DNA from: JAQIBY01 sp051747965
GTDB taxonomy: Bacteria; Bacteroidota; Bacteroidia; Bacteroidales; ML635J-15
Assembly (NCBI GenBank): GCA_051747965.1
Contig: JBNJGS010000070.1
Location: 1-15,098 of the forward strand
Direction of reading: 5' to 3'
DNA: 15,098 bases
Below are positions 7,493 through 15,098 of this stretch, one piece after another. The notes under the pieces were generated by a model. That model searched no databases. It worked only from the letters and a program-made list of their open reading frames with translations, and was not told where the DNA came from. The position numbers and the translations under genes are program-made. Every line of letters starts with the position of its first letter. The first letter of the stretch is position 1.

Positions 7493-10400
7493 ATGGCAGG
7501 TCATAAATCATGGATACACCGGTTGCGCAGCCTTTTTACAGCATTTTTGCTTGGGATTTTATTTTTTTCTGTGACTGATGTGTTTGCTCAACCGTCCGGT
7601 AACGAATGGATTGATTATGATCAGACGTATTACCGCATTCCTGTTACCCAGGATGGAATGATTCGCATCACCTACAACCAACTCATCAACAGCGGATTCC
7701 CGGCTGATGAAATTGATCCCCGCTGGATACAGTTGTTCCATGAAGGGGAAGAACAGTACATTTACATAGAAGGAGAAGGCAGCAACGGGATTTTTGATCC
7801 CAATGGATACCTGGAATTTTACGGTCAGCGCAACCGTGGTGAGAATGAAGCTATACTGTATGATGACCCCCAGAATCAGATCAATCCTGATCATAGTTTG
7901 TTTACCGACACAGCGGTTTATTTCCTGACCTGGAATAATCAATACGATAACCGCAGGATGCAAAGCGAAGACGATCTGAACTTTGCTGCCCACAGCGACA
8001 ATCAGGCCATGTATTGCATCCGTCACCTGAGGAACAATTACACCGGATTCTATTATCCCGCCTCCAGCAGGGCCATGTACACCCGGTCTGAAGCCTGGCT
8101 TGACAATGCAGAAATCAACCTGGATGAAAGTCGTACCAAAAACATCAATCTCACCAACAAATCCGGCAGCGGATCTGATGTGGAAATAGAACTGGCTGTA
8201 GCCGGCACACCGTCAAGCTCAATCCAATCCTCCATCCCCCATCATCTTAAAGTTGATTTCATGGGCAGCACACGGGTGAATGAAATTTATTCGGGATATG
8301 ACTACATACGGAAAAGTTTTACTTTTGCATCTGCAGATGTACCTGAAAGCATAGATTTTGTATTTTCATCAAACGACACGCAATCACCGCAGTACGATGA
8401 CGACAACCGGGTTTCCTATATTGACATTACATACCCGCATACGATGGATTTTCAGGCTGCCGATGCATTTGAATTTTATCTGCCTTCCGGTGGTGGCAGC
8501 AAGGATTATCTGGAGATATCCGATTTTGGCGACAACAGCACCGTCTGGCTGTACGATCTGGATCAGCATTTACGCATCAAAACAAGCCGCGAATCAGGTC
8601 TGGTTAAAGCACTGGTACCTGATAACAACAGCAGCCGCCACATGATAATCTGCAACCAGAACGGATATAACCAGCCCCATGACATCCGTCCTGCAGCAGA
8701 AAACGGCCAATTTACCAGGTACACAGCACTGAATCCCGGAGCAGATTACCTGATTGTTACGCACAGCAGCTTAGCTTCTGTGGCAGAAACCTACAAGGCC
8801 TACCGCAACACCACGGGTTACAATGCGGAAGTTTTCATCATGGATGAACTTTACGATCAGTATGCACATGGCATTCGCAAACATCCCTATGCCATTCGCG
8901 GGCTGGTTCAGGATTACACCAACCTGAACGGGGTTCCACCCAAACAGCTTTTTTTGCTGGGCAAAGGGATAAAAACCAGCTCTATTCGCAATGGTGCTGC
9001 AATTTCTGAACTTTGCTTTGTTCCAACTTTTGGCAACCCTCCTTCAGATGTGCTGATTACTGCCGGTATGGGTGATACACATTTTGAACCTTTTGTTCCC
9101 ACGGGACGCCTTGCTGCCAGAAACCCTGGTGATGTGGAAGATTATCTGACCAAAATACAGGCATATGAATCCACCCAGAATGCTTTATGGATGAAGAATA
9201 TTCTGCATTTTGGCGGAGGAGCAAATGCAGGAGAGCAGGCCAGCTTTGCCTCATATCTGCAAGGCTACGAAAACACCATTGAAGACACCCTGTTTGGCGG
9301 ATTTGTACATACCTTTCTGAAGAACTCCTCTGCTCCCATACAGATTTCCGTTTCCGATTCAGTGCGAAACCTTATCAATAACGGTGTTAGCATGATGACA
9401 TTTTTCGGCCATGCTTCGGCCAGTGGATTTGATCAGAACATCGACGATCCTGAAAACTATAACAACCAGGACCGCTATCCCTTTATACTGGCAAACTCCT
9501 GTTTTTCCGGGGACATCCATGATCAGGGCAATGCTTCGGTAAGTGAACGCTGGATACGTATAGCCGATAAAGGGGCCATTGCTTTTATGGCATCTGTTGG
9601 ATCCGGATATGGTTCCTTTCTCAACCGCTTTTCCGGCAGGTTATACGAAAGCATAACTTACCTGCATTATGGTGAAAGTCTGGGAAAACAACAGCAGGAA
9701 GCCACCCGCCTGGCACAGGAGGGCAGCCTCAATGATATCACAATGCAAAACACCTTTCACGAAATGACCCTGCACGGAGACCCGGCTCTGCGCATCAATC
9801 ATGCTGATCTTCCGGATTTACAAATCTCATCTGCCGACATCAATTTTGAACCATCAGAAATTACCACCCTGCAGGATTCGTTCCTGGTTAACATTCACAT
9901 GACCAATCCCGGCCGTGCTTTTGCCGATACATTTCTTGTACGTTTAGAGCGGCAATACGCAGACAACACTGTTGAATCCTACGAAAAGGCAGTGGAAGGC
10001 TGTCTGTATGATAACAACCTGCAGATAAAATTGCCCGTTAAGCCTGAGATTGGCACCGGTCTCAACAGAATCACAGTCAAGCTGGATTTTTACAATCAGA
10101 TTGAAGAATTATCGGAAACCAACAATCAGGCAAGTCTGCAATTCCTGGTTAAATCAGCTTCAGTATATCCGGTATATCCTTTTGAGTATGCCATTTATCC
10201 GGACAATACGGTAGAACTGAAAGCATCTACAGGAGATCCTTTTGTCGGGGAAACGAATTATCTGTTTGAAATGGATACCACCGATATGTTCAGCAGCAAT
10301 ATGGGCCTTCCATTGTATTCAGGTGAAAGCTCAGCAAGCGGTGGAGTCATCAGCTGGTCACCCCAGGCAAGCCTGGAGGAAAACAGGGTTTACTACTGGC

Positions 10401-12517
10401 GGGTCGCTGCAGATCATCCTGTTCCTGATTCCATCAGCTGGGAAGAATCTTCATTTATTCACATTCCCGGAAAAACCGGCTGGTCTCAGGCACATCCCTA
10501 TCAGTTCAAAAAAGACGATTACGAGTTCATTGAGTTTGATCGTGATGAGCGGGATTTTGATTTTGTAGAATCTGCCAGGCAACTGCAGTGCCATAATATC
10601 GGATCGCCTTCTTCCGCAGAATTTGAGAGCATACGCTTCACCATTGATGGAGCCATCAACAACGGAGATGGTGACGGTGGCTCGTGTTTGCCCTCAAGCG
10701 GTATGCACATTGTCGTTATAGACCCGGTGACAATCAAAGCATGGCCCGGAAACATTGCCGATTATGGGCAGAGCAATTATCCCATGTGTGAGGGCATGGG
10801 CCGCCCGAATTTTTTCTTTAAATTTCCCAGCGGAGATTCCCTTTACCGGCAGAATATGATCGATATGATTTCCAATGAGGTGCCGGACGGGCATTACATC
10901 CTGGCCTATTCGTTCCGAAACGGCAATTTTGAAAACTGGGCAGAATCTGAATACCAGGGATTTGAAAATATTGGAGCCACAAATATCCGAAACGTTGAAA
11001 ATAATGTACCATATGCCTTTTTCACGCAAAAGGGTGAACCCGGCAGTGAGCAAGAAGTAACAGGCAACAGCACCACAGATGTAATTGATTTGTATGCAGA
11101 CCTGTACAGCAAATTCAATTACGGTACCATTACCAGCACGGCTATCGGACCGGCATCGGAATGGATTTCTTTCCACTGGTACCAGGAGGCCATGGAAGAA
11201 AACAATGATCTCACGCAGGTAGAATTGCTGTCATATCAGCCTGCTGAAAACAATACAAGCGTTCTGGACACCATAACAACCGCCACTTATGACATTTATA
11301 ATCTCCAGCCATATATTGATGCCGGGGAACATCCCTGGCTGAAACTGAATTTCAGGACACGGGATGACAGCACCAAAACACCCGGACAAATCAAAAAGTG
11401 GCAAATCATGCATGAAGGCATTCCCGAGACAGCCATCAATCCGAAATCCGGTTTTTACATCAGCGGAGATACCATCTCCCGGGGAGAGGAGCTGCAATTT
11501 GCCCTGGCCACGGAAAACATCAGTCCCTACGACATGGACAGCCTGCTGGTGAAATCCTGGATACAGACATCAGATAACCAGATCATATCGCTGGGCGAAC
11601 GCCGTCTTCGTCCCCATCCTGCCGGTGATGTGCTGACAGACACAATCATATGCAGCACCACAAATCTGCAGGGACTGAATTCCATCTGGGTTGAATTCAA
11701 TCCTCTCACAGAAAGCGGGGACTATGATCAAGCCGAACGCTATCATTTCAACAACATTGCCCAGTACTATTTTTACGTAGCCACGGATAATGCCAATCCA
11801 CTGCTGGATGTTACTTTTGACGGCGTGCATATACTTGACGGAGACATCGTATCGGCCGAACCTGAAATTCTGGTCAGCCTGAAAGATGAAAATCCCTACC
11901 TTGCCCTGAACGACACCAGCCTTTTTCGTGTATATCTGACCAACATGCAGACTGGCCTGGAAAAACGCGTTCATTTCCGCGACAGCATGGGCAATGAGGT
12001 TTTACAATGGATGCCGGCGGAGCTTCCTGAAAACAAATCAAAGATTCTGTATGAGCCGGAATTCACCAAAGACGGAAAATATCAGTTGAGAATTCAGGCT
12101 ACCGACGTTTCCGGCAATGAGTCTGGTGACAACGATTACATCATTTCCTTTGAAGTCATTACCAAAAGCAGTATCACCAACGTGCTTAACTATCCCAATC
12201 CTTTTTCTACATCAACGCGTTTTGTGTTTGAACTTACCGGCAGTGTCATTCCCGATAAATTCCGGATTGAGGTTTATACACTCACCGGTCGCCTGGTGAA
12301 AGTCATTGACAAGGCAGAGTTGGGACCGATACATATCGGCAGAAACATCACCGAATATGCCTGGGATGGTCGTGATATGTACGGCGATCAATTGGCCAAC
12401 GGGGTGTACTTCTACCGGATAAAAACCGAAATTGCCGGCGAGAATATAGAACATCGGTCCAATGAATCGGATACTTATTTTGAGAAAAATATCGGCAAGA
12501 TGTATTTGATGCGATAA
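7493..12517 (+). CDS. PorU-like type IX secretion sortase, C25 (gingipain-fold) cysteine peptidase, very large
   Basis: From 7493 this encodes 1,674 residues. The frame is open to an ATG at 7370 that overlaps the previous stop (ATGA), but only the start at 7493 puts the signal peptide (residues 1-32, cut after VFA) at the N-terminus. Domains: an N-terminal beta region (~35-400); a C25 peptidase domain (~415-770) with catalytic His640 in FFGHA and Cys670 in ANSCFSG; a CARDB-like Ig domain (~772-880); an Fn3-like module with YYWRVAADH; a long beta-rich middle; and a C-terminal FlgD-Ig/T9SS-type domain (~1562-1674) with NYPNPF, TGRLVK and LANGVYFYR motifs. PorU cuts the C-terminal signal from T9SS cargo and joins it to A-LPS. 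Classical PorU is about 1,160 residues; this longer form resembles what is sometimes called PorU2. A C25 protease that is itself cargo is the alternative. Confidence 0.83.
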   Translation: MAGHKSWIHRLRSLFTAFLLGILFFSVTDVFAQPSGNEWIDYDQTYYRIPVTQDGMIRITYNQLINSGFPADEIDPRWIQLFHEGEEQYIYIEGEGSNGIFDPNGYLEFYGQRNRGENEAILYDDPQNQINPDHSLFTDTAVYFLTWNNQYDNRRMQSEDDLNFAAHSDNQAMYCIRHLRNNYTGFYYPASSRAMYTRSEAWLDNAEINLDESRTKNINLTNKSGSGSDVEIELAVAGTPSSSIQSSIPHHLKVDFMGSTRVNEIYSGYDYIRKSFTFASADVPESIDFVFSSNDTQSPQYDDDNRVSYIDITYPHTMDFQAADAFEFYLPSGGGSKDYLEISDFGDNSTVWLYDLDQHLRIKTSRESGLVKALVPDNNSSRHMIICNQNGYNQPHDIRPAAENGQFTRYTALNPGADYLIVTHSSLASVAETYKAYRNTTGYNAEVFIMDELYDQYAHGIRKHPYAIRGLVQDYTNLNGVPPKQLFLLGKGIKTSSIRNGAAISELCFVPTFGNPPSDVLITAGMGDTHFEPFVPTGRLAARNPGDVEDYLTKIQAYESTQNALWMKNILHFGGGANAGEQASFASYLQGYENTIEDTLFGGFVHTFLKNSSAPIQISVSDSVRNLINNGVSMMTFFGHASASGFDQNIDDPENYNNQDRYPFILANSCFSGDIHDQGNASVSERWIRIADKGAIAFMASVGSGYGSFLNRFSGRLYESITYLHYGESLGKQQQEATRLAQEGSLNDITMQNTFHEMTLHGDPALRINHADLPDLQISSADINFEPSEITTLQDSFLVNIHMTNPGRAFADTFLVRLERQYADNTVESYEKAVEGCLYDNNLQIKLPVKPEIGTGLNRITVKLDFYNQIEELSETNNQASLQFLVKSASVYPVYPFEYAIYPDNTVELKASTGDPFVGETNYLFEMDTTDMFSSNMGLPLYSGESSASGGVISWSPQASLEENRVYYWRVAADHPVPDSISWEESSFIHIPGKTGWSQAHPYQFKKDDYEFIEFDRDERDFDFVESARQLQCHNIGSPSSAEFESIRFTIDGAINNGDGDGGSCLPSSGMHIVVIDPVTIKAWPGNIADYGQSNYPMCEGMGRPNFFFKFPSGDSLYRQNMIDMISNEVPDGHYILAYSFRNGNFENWAESEYQGFENIGATNIRNVENNVPYAFFTQKGEPGSEQEVTGNSTTDVIDLYADLYSKFNYGTITSTAIGPASEWISFHWYQEAMEENNDLTQVELLSYQPAENNTSVLDTITTATYDIYNLQPYIDAGEHPWLKLNFRTRDDSTKTPGQIKKWQIMHEGIPETAINPKSGFYISGDTISRGEELQFALATENISPYDMDSLLVKSWIQTSDNQIISLGERRLRPHPAGDVLTDTIICSTTNLQGLNSIWVEFNPLTESGDYDQAERYHFNNIAQYYFYVATDNANPLLDVTFDGVHILDGDIVSAEPEILVSLKDENPYLALNDTSLFRVYLTNMQTGLEKRVHFRDSMGNEVLQWMPAELPENKSKILYEPEFTKDGKYQLRIQATDVSGNESGDNDYIISFEVITKSSITNVLNYPNPFSTSTRFVFELTGSVIPDKFRIEVYTLTGRLVKVIDKAELGPIHIGRNITEYAWDGRDMYGDQLANGVYFYRIKTEIAGENIEHRSNESDTYFEKNIGKMYLMR

Positions 12518-12520
12518 TTG

Positions 12521-12646
12521 CCGGTGATTTCGGCTCCGCTACTATACTGGTGATTTCGGCTCCGCTCATGGGCCGGTGATTTCGGCTCCGCTCAATCACC
12601 TACAGTGGTACATATTAAGGTGGCTGAGCGGAGCCGAGGCCACCGG
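12521..12646. repeat. 26-bp palindromic repeat cluster (three direct, one inverted)
   Basis: GGTGATTTCGGCTCCGCT occurs at 12523, 12549 and 12575, exactly 26 bases apart. A fourth 26-base unit lies inverted at 12619-12644. Units three and four are each palindromic at the ends (6-7 bp stems, core loop about TCGGCTCCGCTC). Together they can form a 28-bp imperfect stem from 12573-12600 to 12619-12646, ending in CCGG on both sides. The cluster fills the gap between convergent genes and may also stop transcription, but it lacks a T-tract. It resembles the extragenic palindromic repeats with a CTCCGCTCA core that I recall from Bacteroidota genomes. Confidence 0.85.
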
Positions 12647-12654
12647 ATTACTAT

Positions 12655-14544
12655 TCAATACGACCGCACATTGCGGCCTTCAACAAAATTGATGAAGGAT
12701 CGGTTCACAACGCGCACGCCGCCGGGAGTGGGATAATTGCCGGTAAAATACCAGTCACCTTTGTCGTTGGGACATGCCTGATGCAAGGTTTCTATGCCCT
12801 GATAAATGATTTCTACTTCCGCATTGATGTCCCCGGGTTTAAGCAGTTCAGCAATTTTTGCTGAAATCTGTTCGGGGCTGAAAGGTTCGTAAATGTGGCG
12901 CACGTAATTTACCATGTCCTCTTTGGGCAGGTTTTCCTGGGATTTGCATTTCTCATACACATCGGAAATGGTACTCTCCATGCCATGATCTTTCAGCAGG
13001 CCAATGGCAGCCTGAAACGCGACAAAATCCCCAAGCCTTGCCATATCAATGCCATAACAATCCGGATAGCGAATCTGGGGCGCAGAAGAAACAATGATAA
13101 TTTTTTTGGCTCCAAGGCGGTCGAGTATGCGTAAAATGCTTTGCTTCAGGGTTGTGCCTCTGACAATGCTATCATCGATGATGACCAGGGTGTCGGTGTT
13201 TTGCACGGTACCGTAGGTGATATCATACACGTGTTCCACCATGTCTTTGCGGCCTTCATCCTGAGCGATGAATGTTCTCAGTTTCACATCCTTAATGGCA
13301 ATTTTTTCAGCACGGGGACGCTGTGACAGCAGGGCTTCCATTTCATCATCCGACAAGGGCTTGTCGTGATTTTTCATGGCCTTGATTTTCTGCTTTGTCA
13401 GCACATCTTCCAGGCCTTTTACCATGCCGTAGAAGGCCGTTTCGGCTGTATTGGGGATGTATGAAAACACGGTATTGTTAAAATCGTAATCCACGGCTTC
13501 CAGCACTTGTTTTACAATGCCTTCACCCAGCTTTTTCCGCTCGTTATATATGTCCTTATCGGAGCCTCTACTGAAGTATATGCGTTCAAAAGAGCATGAA
13601 AACTTTTCCTGGGGCACGCGAATCATGTGGGTTCCGGCATTTCCCTGATGATCAACCACCAGCGCTGCGCCGGGATCCAGTTCTTGTACCTGTTCGGCTT
13701 TCACGTTCATCACGGTCTGAATCACCGGACGTTCGGAGGCAGCCACCACAATTTCATCATCCATATAATAAAAGGCCGGGCGAATTCCCCAGGGGTCGCG
13801 GGTAATGAAAGCGTCGCCATGCCCGACAATACCACCAATAACGTAACCGCCATCCCAGTTTTCTGAGGCTTTTTGCAGAACGTTTTTAATTTTCATTTTT
13901 TCGGGTATCAAATCAGAAATTTCACGGTTGCTGTGGCCCTGGTTTTTCAACTGGCGAAACAGGGTTTGATTCTCTTCATCCAGGTGCAGGCCCACCATTT
14001 CGAGCATGGTTACCGTGTCGGTGTAATCTTTCGGATGCTGACCGTAGTCGATGAGGTTTTGAAACAGTTCATCCACGTTTGTTAGGTTGAAATTGCCTGC
14101 CAACATGAGCGAACGGCTTTTCCAGTTGTTCAGTCGCATCACGGGATGGAGTAATTCCAGATCGTTTTTACCAAAGGTACCGTAGCGCAGGTGTCCCAGG
14201 TATATATCGCCCAAAAACGGGAGGTTTTCATAGGCATAGTCAGCACCGTGTTTTTCACCGTTTCCGGCTGCATCAATTTTATGGTGTATCTGGTCGAACA
14301 CGTCTTTAATGGGGTTTTGTGCATTGGAGCGGGCCCTGTCAATGTAATTGTTCCCGGGCTCGATGTTATTTTTTATGCTCAATACACCTGCTCCATCCTG
14401 TCCGCGGTTGTGTTGTTTTTCCATCAGGATGTACAGTTTTTCCAGTCCGTAGCTGAAGCTTCCGTACTTTTTCTGGTAGTAAGACAGTGGTTTACGCAGG
14501 CGGATAAAAGCAATGCCGCATTCGTGTTTTATCTGTTCGCTCAT
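12655..14544 (-). CDS. purF: amidophosphoribosyltransferase-like protein (long PurF form)
   Basis: This 629-residue cytosolic enzyme of the PurF type moves the amide of glutamine to PRPP to form phosphoribosylamine, the first committed step of purine synthesis. N-terminal class II glutaminase: an eight-residue propeptide precedes the nucleophile Cys9 in ECGIAF. Further motifs are NRGQDGAG (46-53), GHLRYGTFG (117-125), AGNFNLTN (149-156) and TRDPWGIRP (248-256). The phosphoribosyltransferase half has the PRPP loop VIIDDSIVRGTT (454-465) and a flexible-loop region near 320-345. It is longer than E. coli or B. subtilis PurF (about 470-505) because of inserts at about 58-110, 185-228 and 380-420 and a C-terminal tail. 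This long variant is common in Bacteroidota, sometimes beside a standard PurF, so it may be a second copy with a special role. Convergent with the PorU-like gene. Confidence 0.87.
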   Translation of the reverse strand: MSEQIKHECGIAFIRLRKPLSYYQKKYGSFSYGLEKLYILMEKQHNRGQDGAGVLSIKNNIEPGNNYIDRARSNAQNPIKDVFDQIHHKIDAAGNGEKHGADYAYENLPFLGDIYLGHLRYGTFGKNDLELLHPVMRLNNWKSRSLMLAGNFNLTNVDELFQNLIDYGQHPKDYTDTVTMLEMVGLHLDEENQTLFRQLKNQGHSNREISDLIPEKMKIKNVLQKASENWDGGYVIGGIVGHGDAFITRDPWGIRPAFYYMDDEIVVAASERPVIQTVMNVKAEQVQELDPGAALVVDHQGNAGTHMIRVPQEKFSCSFERIYFSRGSDKDIYNERKKLGEGIVKQVLEAVDYDFNNTVFSYIPNTAETAFYGMVKGLEDVLTKQKIKAMKNHDKPLSDDEMEALLSQRPRAEKIAIKDVKLRTFIAQDEGRKDMVEHVYDITYGTVQNTDTLVIIDDSIVRGTTLKQSILRILDRLGAKKIIIVSSAPQIRYPDCYGIDMARLGDFVAFQAAIGLLKDHGMESTISDVYEKCKSQENLPKEDMVNYVRHIYEPFSPEQISAKIAELLKPGDINAEVEIIYQGIETLHQACPNDKGDWYFTGNYPTPGGVRVVNRSFINFVEGRNVRSY

Positions 14545-14561
14545 ACTTGCATTCTTTGCTG

Positions 14562-14569
14562 CAAATGTA
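14562..14569 (-). promoter_or_regulatory. -7 element of the purF promoter
   Basis: The minus strand reads TACATTTG, an exact TAnnTTTG, 17 bases before the ATG at 14544. A TTG about 16 bases further upstream (inside the inverted repeat at 14583-14646) may serve as -33. The leader would be about 10-13 bases. Confidence 0.55.
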
Positions 14570-14582
14570 GTGTAAATTTTTG

Positions 14583-14646
14583 TTTCAAGCCCAAGAGCCT
14601 GTTCGAAATATAACAGGTATTTTATAAGCCGGTTCCAGGCTTGAAA
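14583..14646. repeat. nested inverted repeat overlapping the purF -33 region
   Basis: TTTCAAGCC (14583-14591) pairs with GGCTTGAAA (14638-14646). Nested inside, CCTGTT (14598-14603) pairs with AACAGG (14612-14617). One outer arm overlaps the likely -33 element of the purF promoter, so it may be an operator; it is not followed by a T-tract. Confidence 0.45.
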
Positions 14647-14738
14647 ATCACCGCTTTCTTCGTCAATTCTAATCAGTTACGGCCTATTAAAGAAGGAGTG
14701 GATCGATTTTGAATATCCTTTCACAGTGTCAGCGTTTA

Positions 14739-14766
14739 TTTGGAGTTTGGAATTTGATGTTTGGTA
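14739..14766 (+). repeat. 7-bp tandem repeat, four imperfect copies
   Basis: TTTGGAG, TTTGGAA, TTTGATG and TTTGGTA follow one another without gaps. The unit consensus is about TTTGGAR. It sits in the gene-free right part of the window, just before a candidate promoter. Confidence 0.6.
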
Positions 14767-14772
14767 CTTTTG
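14765..14772 (+). promoter_or_regulatory. possible -7 element reading into the palindromes
   Basis: TACTTTTG fits TAnnTTTG. TTTG units of the preceding tandem repeat lie 15 and 22 bases upstream and could act as -33. If active, RNA would start near 14778 and run through both long palindromes. It may be chance in a T-rich run. Confidence 0.3.
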
Positions 14773-14794
14773 TGTGTGGCGCCTGCTTTTCAGC

Positions 14795-14844
14795 CTGGCT
14801 GAGCTTTACGAAAGTTTGGGACTTTCGTAAAGTTAAAAAGCCAG
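14795..14844. repeat. long palindrome 1
   Basis: A perfect 12-bp stem (CTTTACGAAAGT at 14804-14815 with its inverse at 14821-14832) has loop TTGGG. After a small internal loop, CTGGCT (14795-14800) pairs with AGCCAG (14839-14844). Each arm also contains a mini-palindrome CTTT-nnn-AAAG. Confidence 0.85.
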
Positions 14845-14865
14845 ATCTGAAAAAGCACCGGTCTT

Positions 14866-14983
14866 CGGCTTATATCTGCATATCCCTTTGGGCTTTTCTG
14901 CCATGCTGTGCTTGTGAGCTAACTGCCGCGTGCTACAGCACAGCGCAGAAAATTGCCCAAAGGGATATGCAGGATGCCAGCCG
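14866..14983. repeat. long palindrome 2 (118 bases, multi-segment stem)
   Basis: From outside in, these pair: CGGCT (14866-14870) with AGCCG (14979-14983); CTGCATATCCCTTTGGGC (14876-14893) with its perfect inverse (14955-14972); TTTTCTGC (14894-14901) with GCAGAAAA (14945-14952); and GCTGTGC (14905-14911) with GCACAGC (14938-14944). The terminal loop is 26 bases. About 38 pairs form, interrupted by short bulges. The rest of 14545-15098 shows no credible gene. Confidence 0.88.
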
Positions 14984-15063
14984 GCGCCCTGGCGCGGGAT
15001 ATTCGCTCCGGTTAAAAGTAATGCTGTGTCAGGTAAATTTTTTGCTCTTGCTCACCCTTTGTC

Positions 15064-15078
15064 GAGCCTGGAGGGCTC
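15064..15078. repeat. small hairpin near right edge
   Basis: GAGCC (15064-15068) pairs with GGCTC (15074-15078) around TGGAG. The window then ends in GCCCCGGAT, which could be one arm of another extragenic palindrome cut by the edge. Confidence 0.35.
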
Positions 15079-15098
15079 AAACATGAATAGCCCCGGAT

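Noticed and set aside
12521..12646. CRISPR array
   Set aside because: Repeat core is only 18 bases with 8-base gaps, one unit is inverted, and no cas genes are present.
14191..14613. 140-residue open frame opposite purF
   Set aside because: It is antisense to well-supported purF coding sequence and hydrophobic by reverse-complement composition; no independent signals.
14709..15086. 125-residue open frame in the right gene-free region
   Set aside because: It runs through both long palindromes, is Cys/Leu/Ala-rich without a recognisable fold, and has no plausible leader. Inverted repeats explain the open frame.

Overview
The window looks like chromosomal DNA of a Bacteroidota bacterium, probably in or near the Bacteroidales/Marinilabiliales. 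Four things point there. A TonB-dependent receptor is followed by DUF5689 lipoproteins. A PorV/PorQ-type barrel sits next to a gingipain-fold (C25) type IX secretion sortase. PurF is the long ~630-residue form. Several genes are preceded by TAnnTTTG, the -7 element typical of this phylum, and have A-rich leaders rather than Shine-Dalgarno sites. No rRNA, tRNA, transposase, phage gene or CRISPR array was found.

Layout. (1) Positions 1-226 are a leader with a small hairpin and a promoter. (2) Positions 227-4877 form a three-gene plus-strand operon: an outer-membrane TonB-dependent receptor, a DUF5689 lipoprotein, and a second DUF5689 lipoprotein carrying an extra C-terminal adhesin-like domain. 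It ends in a strong two-way terminator at 4900-4940. (3) A minus-strand CNNM/CBS membrane protein (4957-5988) has a nearly leaderless promoter. (4) Positions 6273-12517 are a plus-strand pair, a PorV/PorQ-family barrel and a very large PorU-like C25 peptidase with its His/Cys pair intact. (5) A compact 26-bp repeat cluster (12521-12646) separates that pair from a convergent gene. (6) A minus-strand purF-like amidophosphoribosyltransferase occupies 12655-14544. (7) Positions 14545-15098 are gene-free but highly structured: the purF promoter with a nested inverted repeat, a 7-bp tandem repeat, a candidate promoter, then two adjacent long palindromes.

How the genes fit together. The receptor and the two lipoproteins probably act as one surface binding/uptake unit in which SusD is absent and DUF5689 proteins take its place; the ligand cannot be read from sequence. 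The barrel and the C25 peptidase fit the attachment module of the type IX secretion system: PorV/Q-like proteins shuttle or dock cargo and PorU-like proteins cut the C-terminal signal and attach cargo to the surface. The CNNM protein (divalent cations) and PurF (first step of purine synthesis) are housekeeping genes with no evident tie to their neighbours. The most unusual material is non-coding: the repeat cluster with compensatory stem changes and the double palindrome at the right end.
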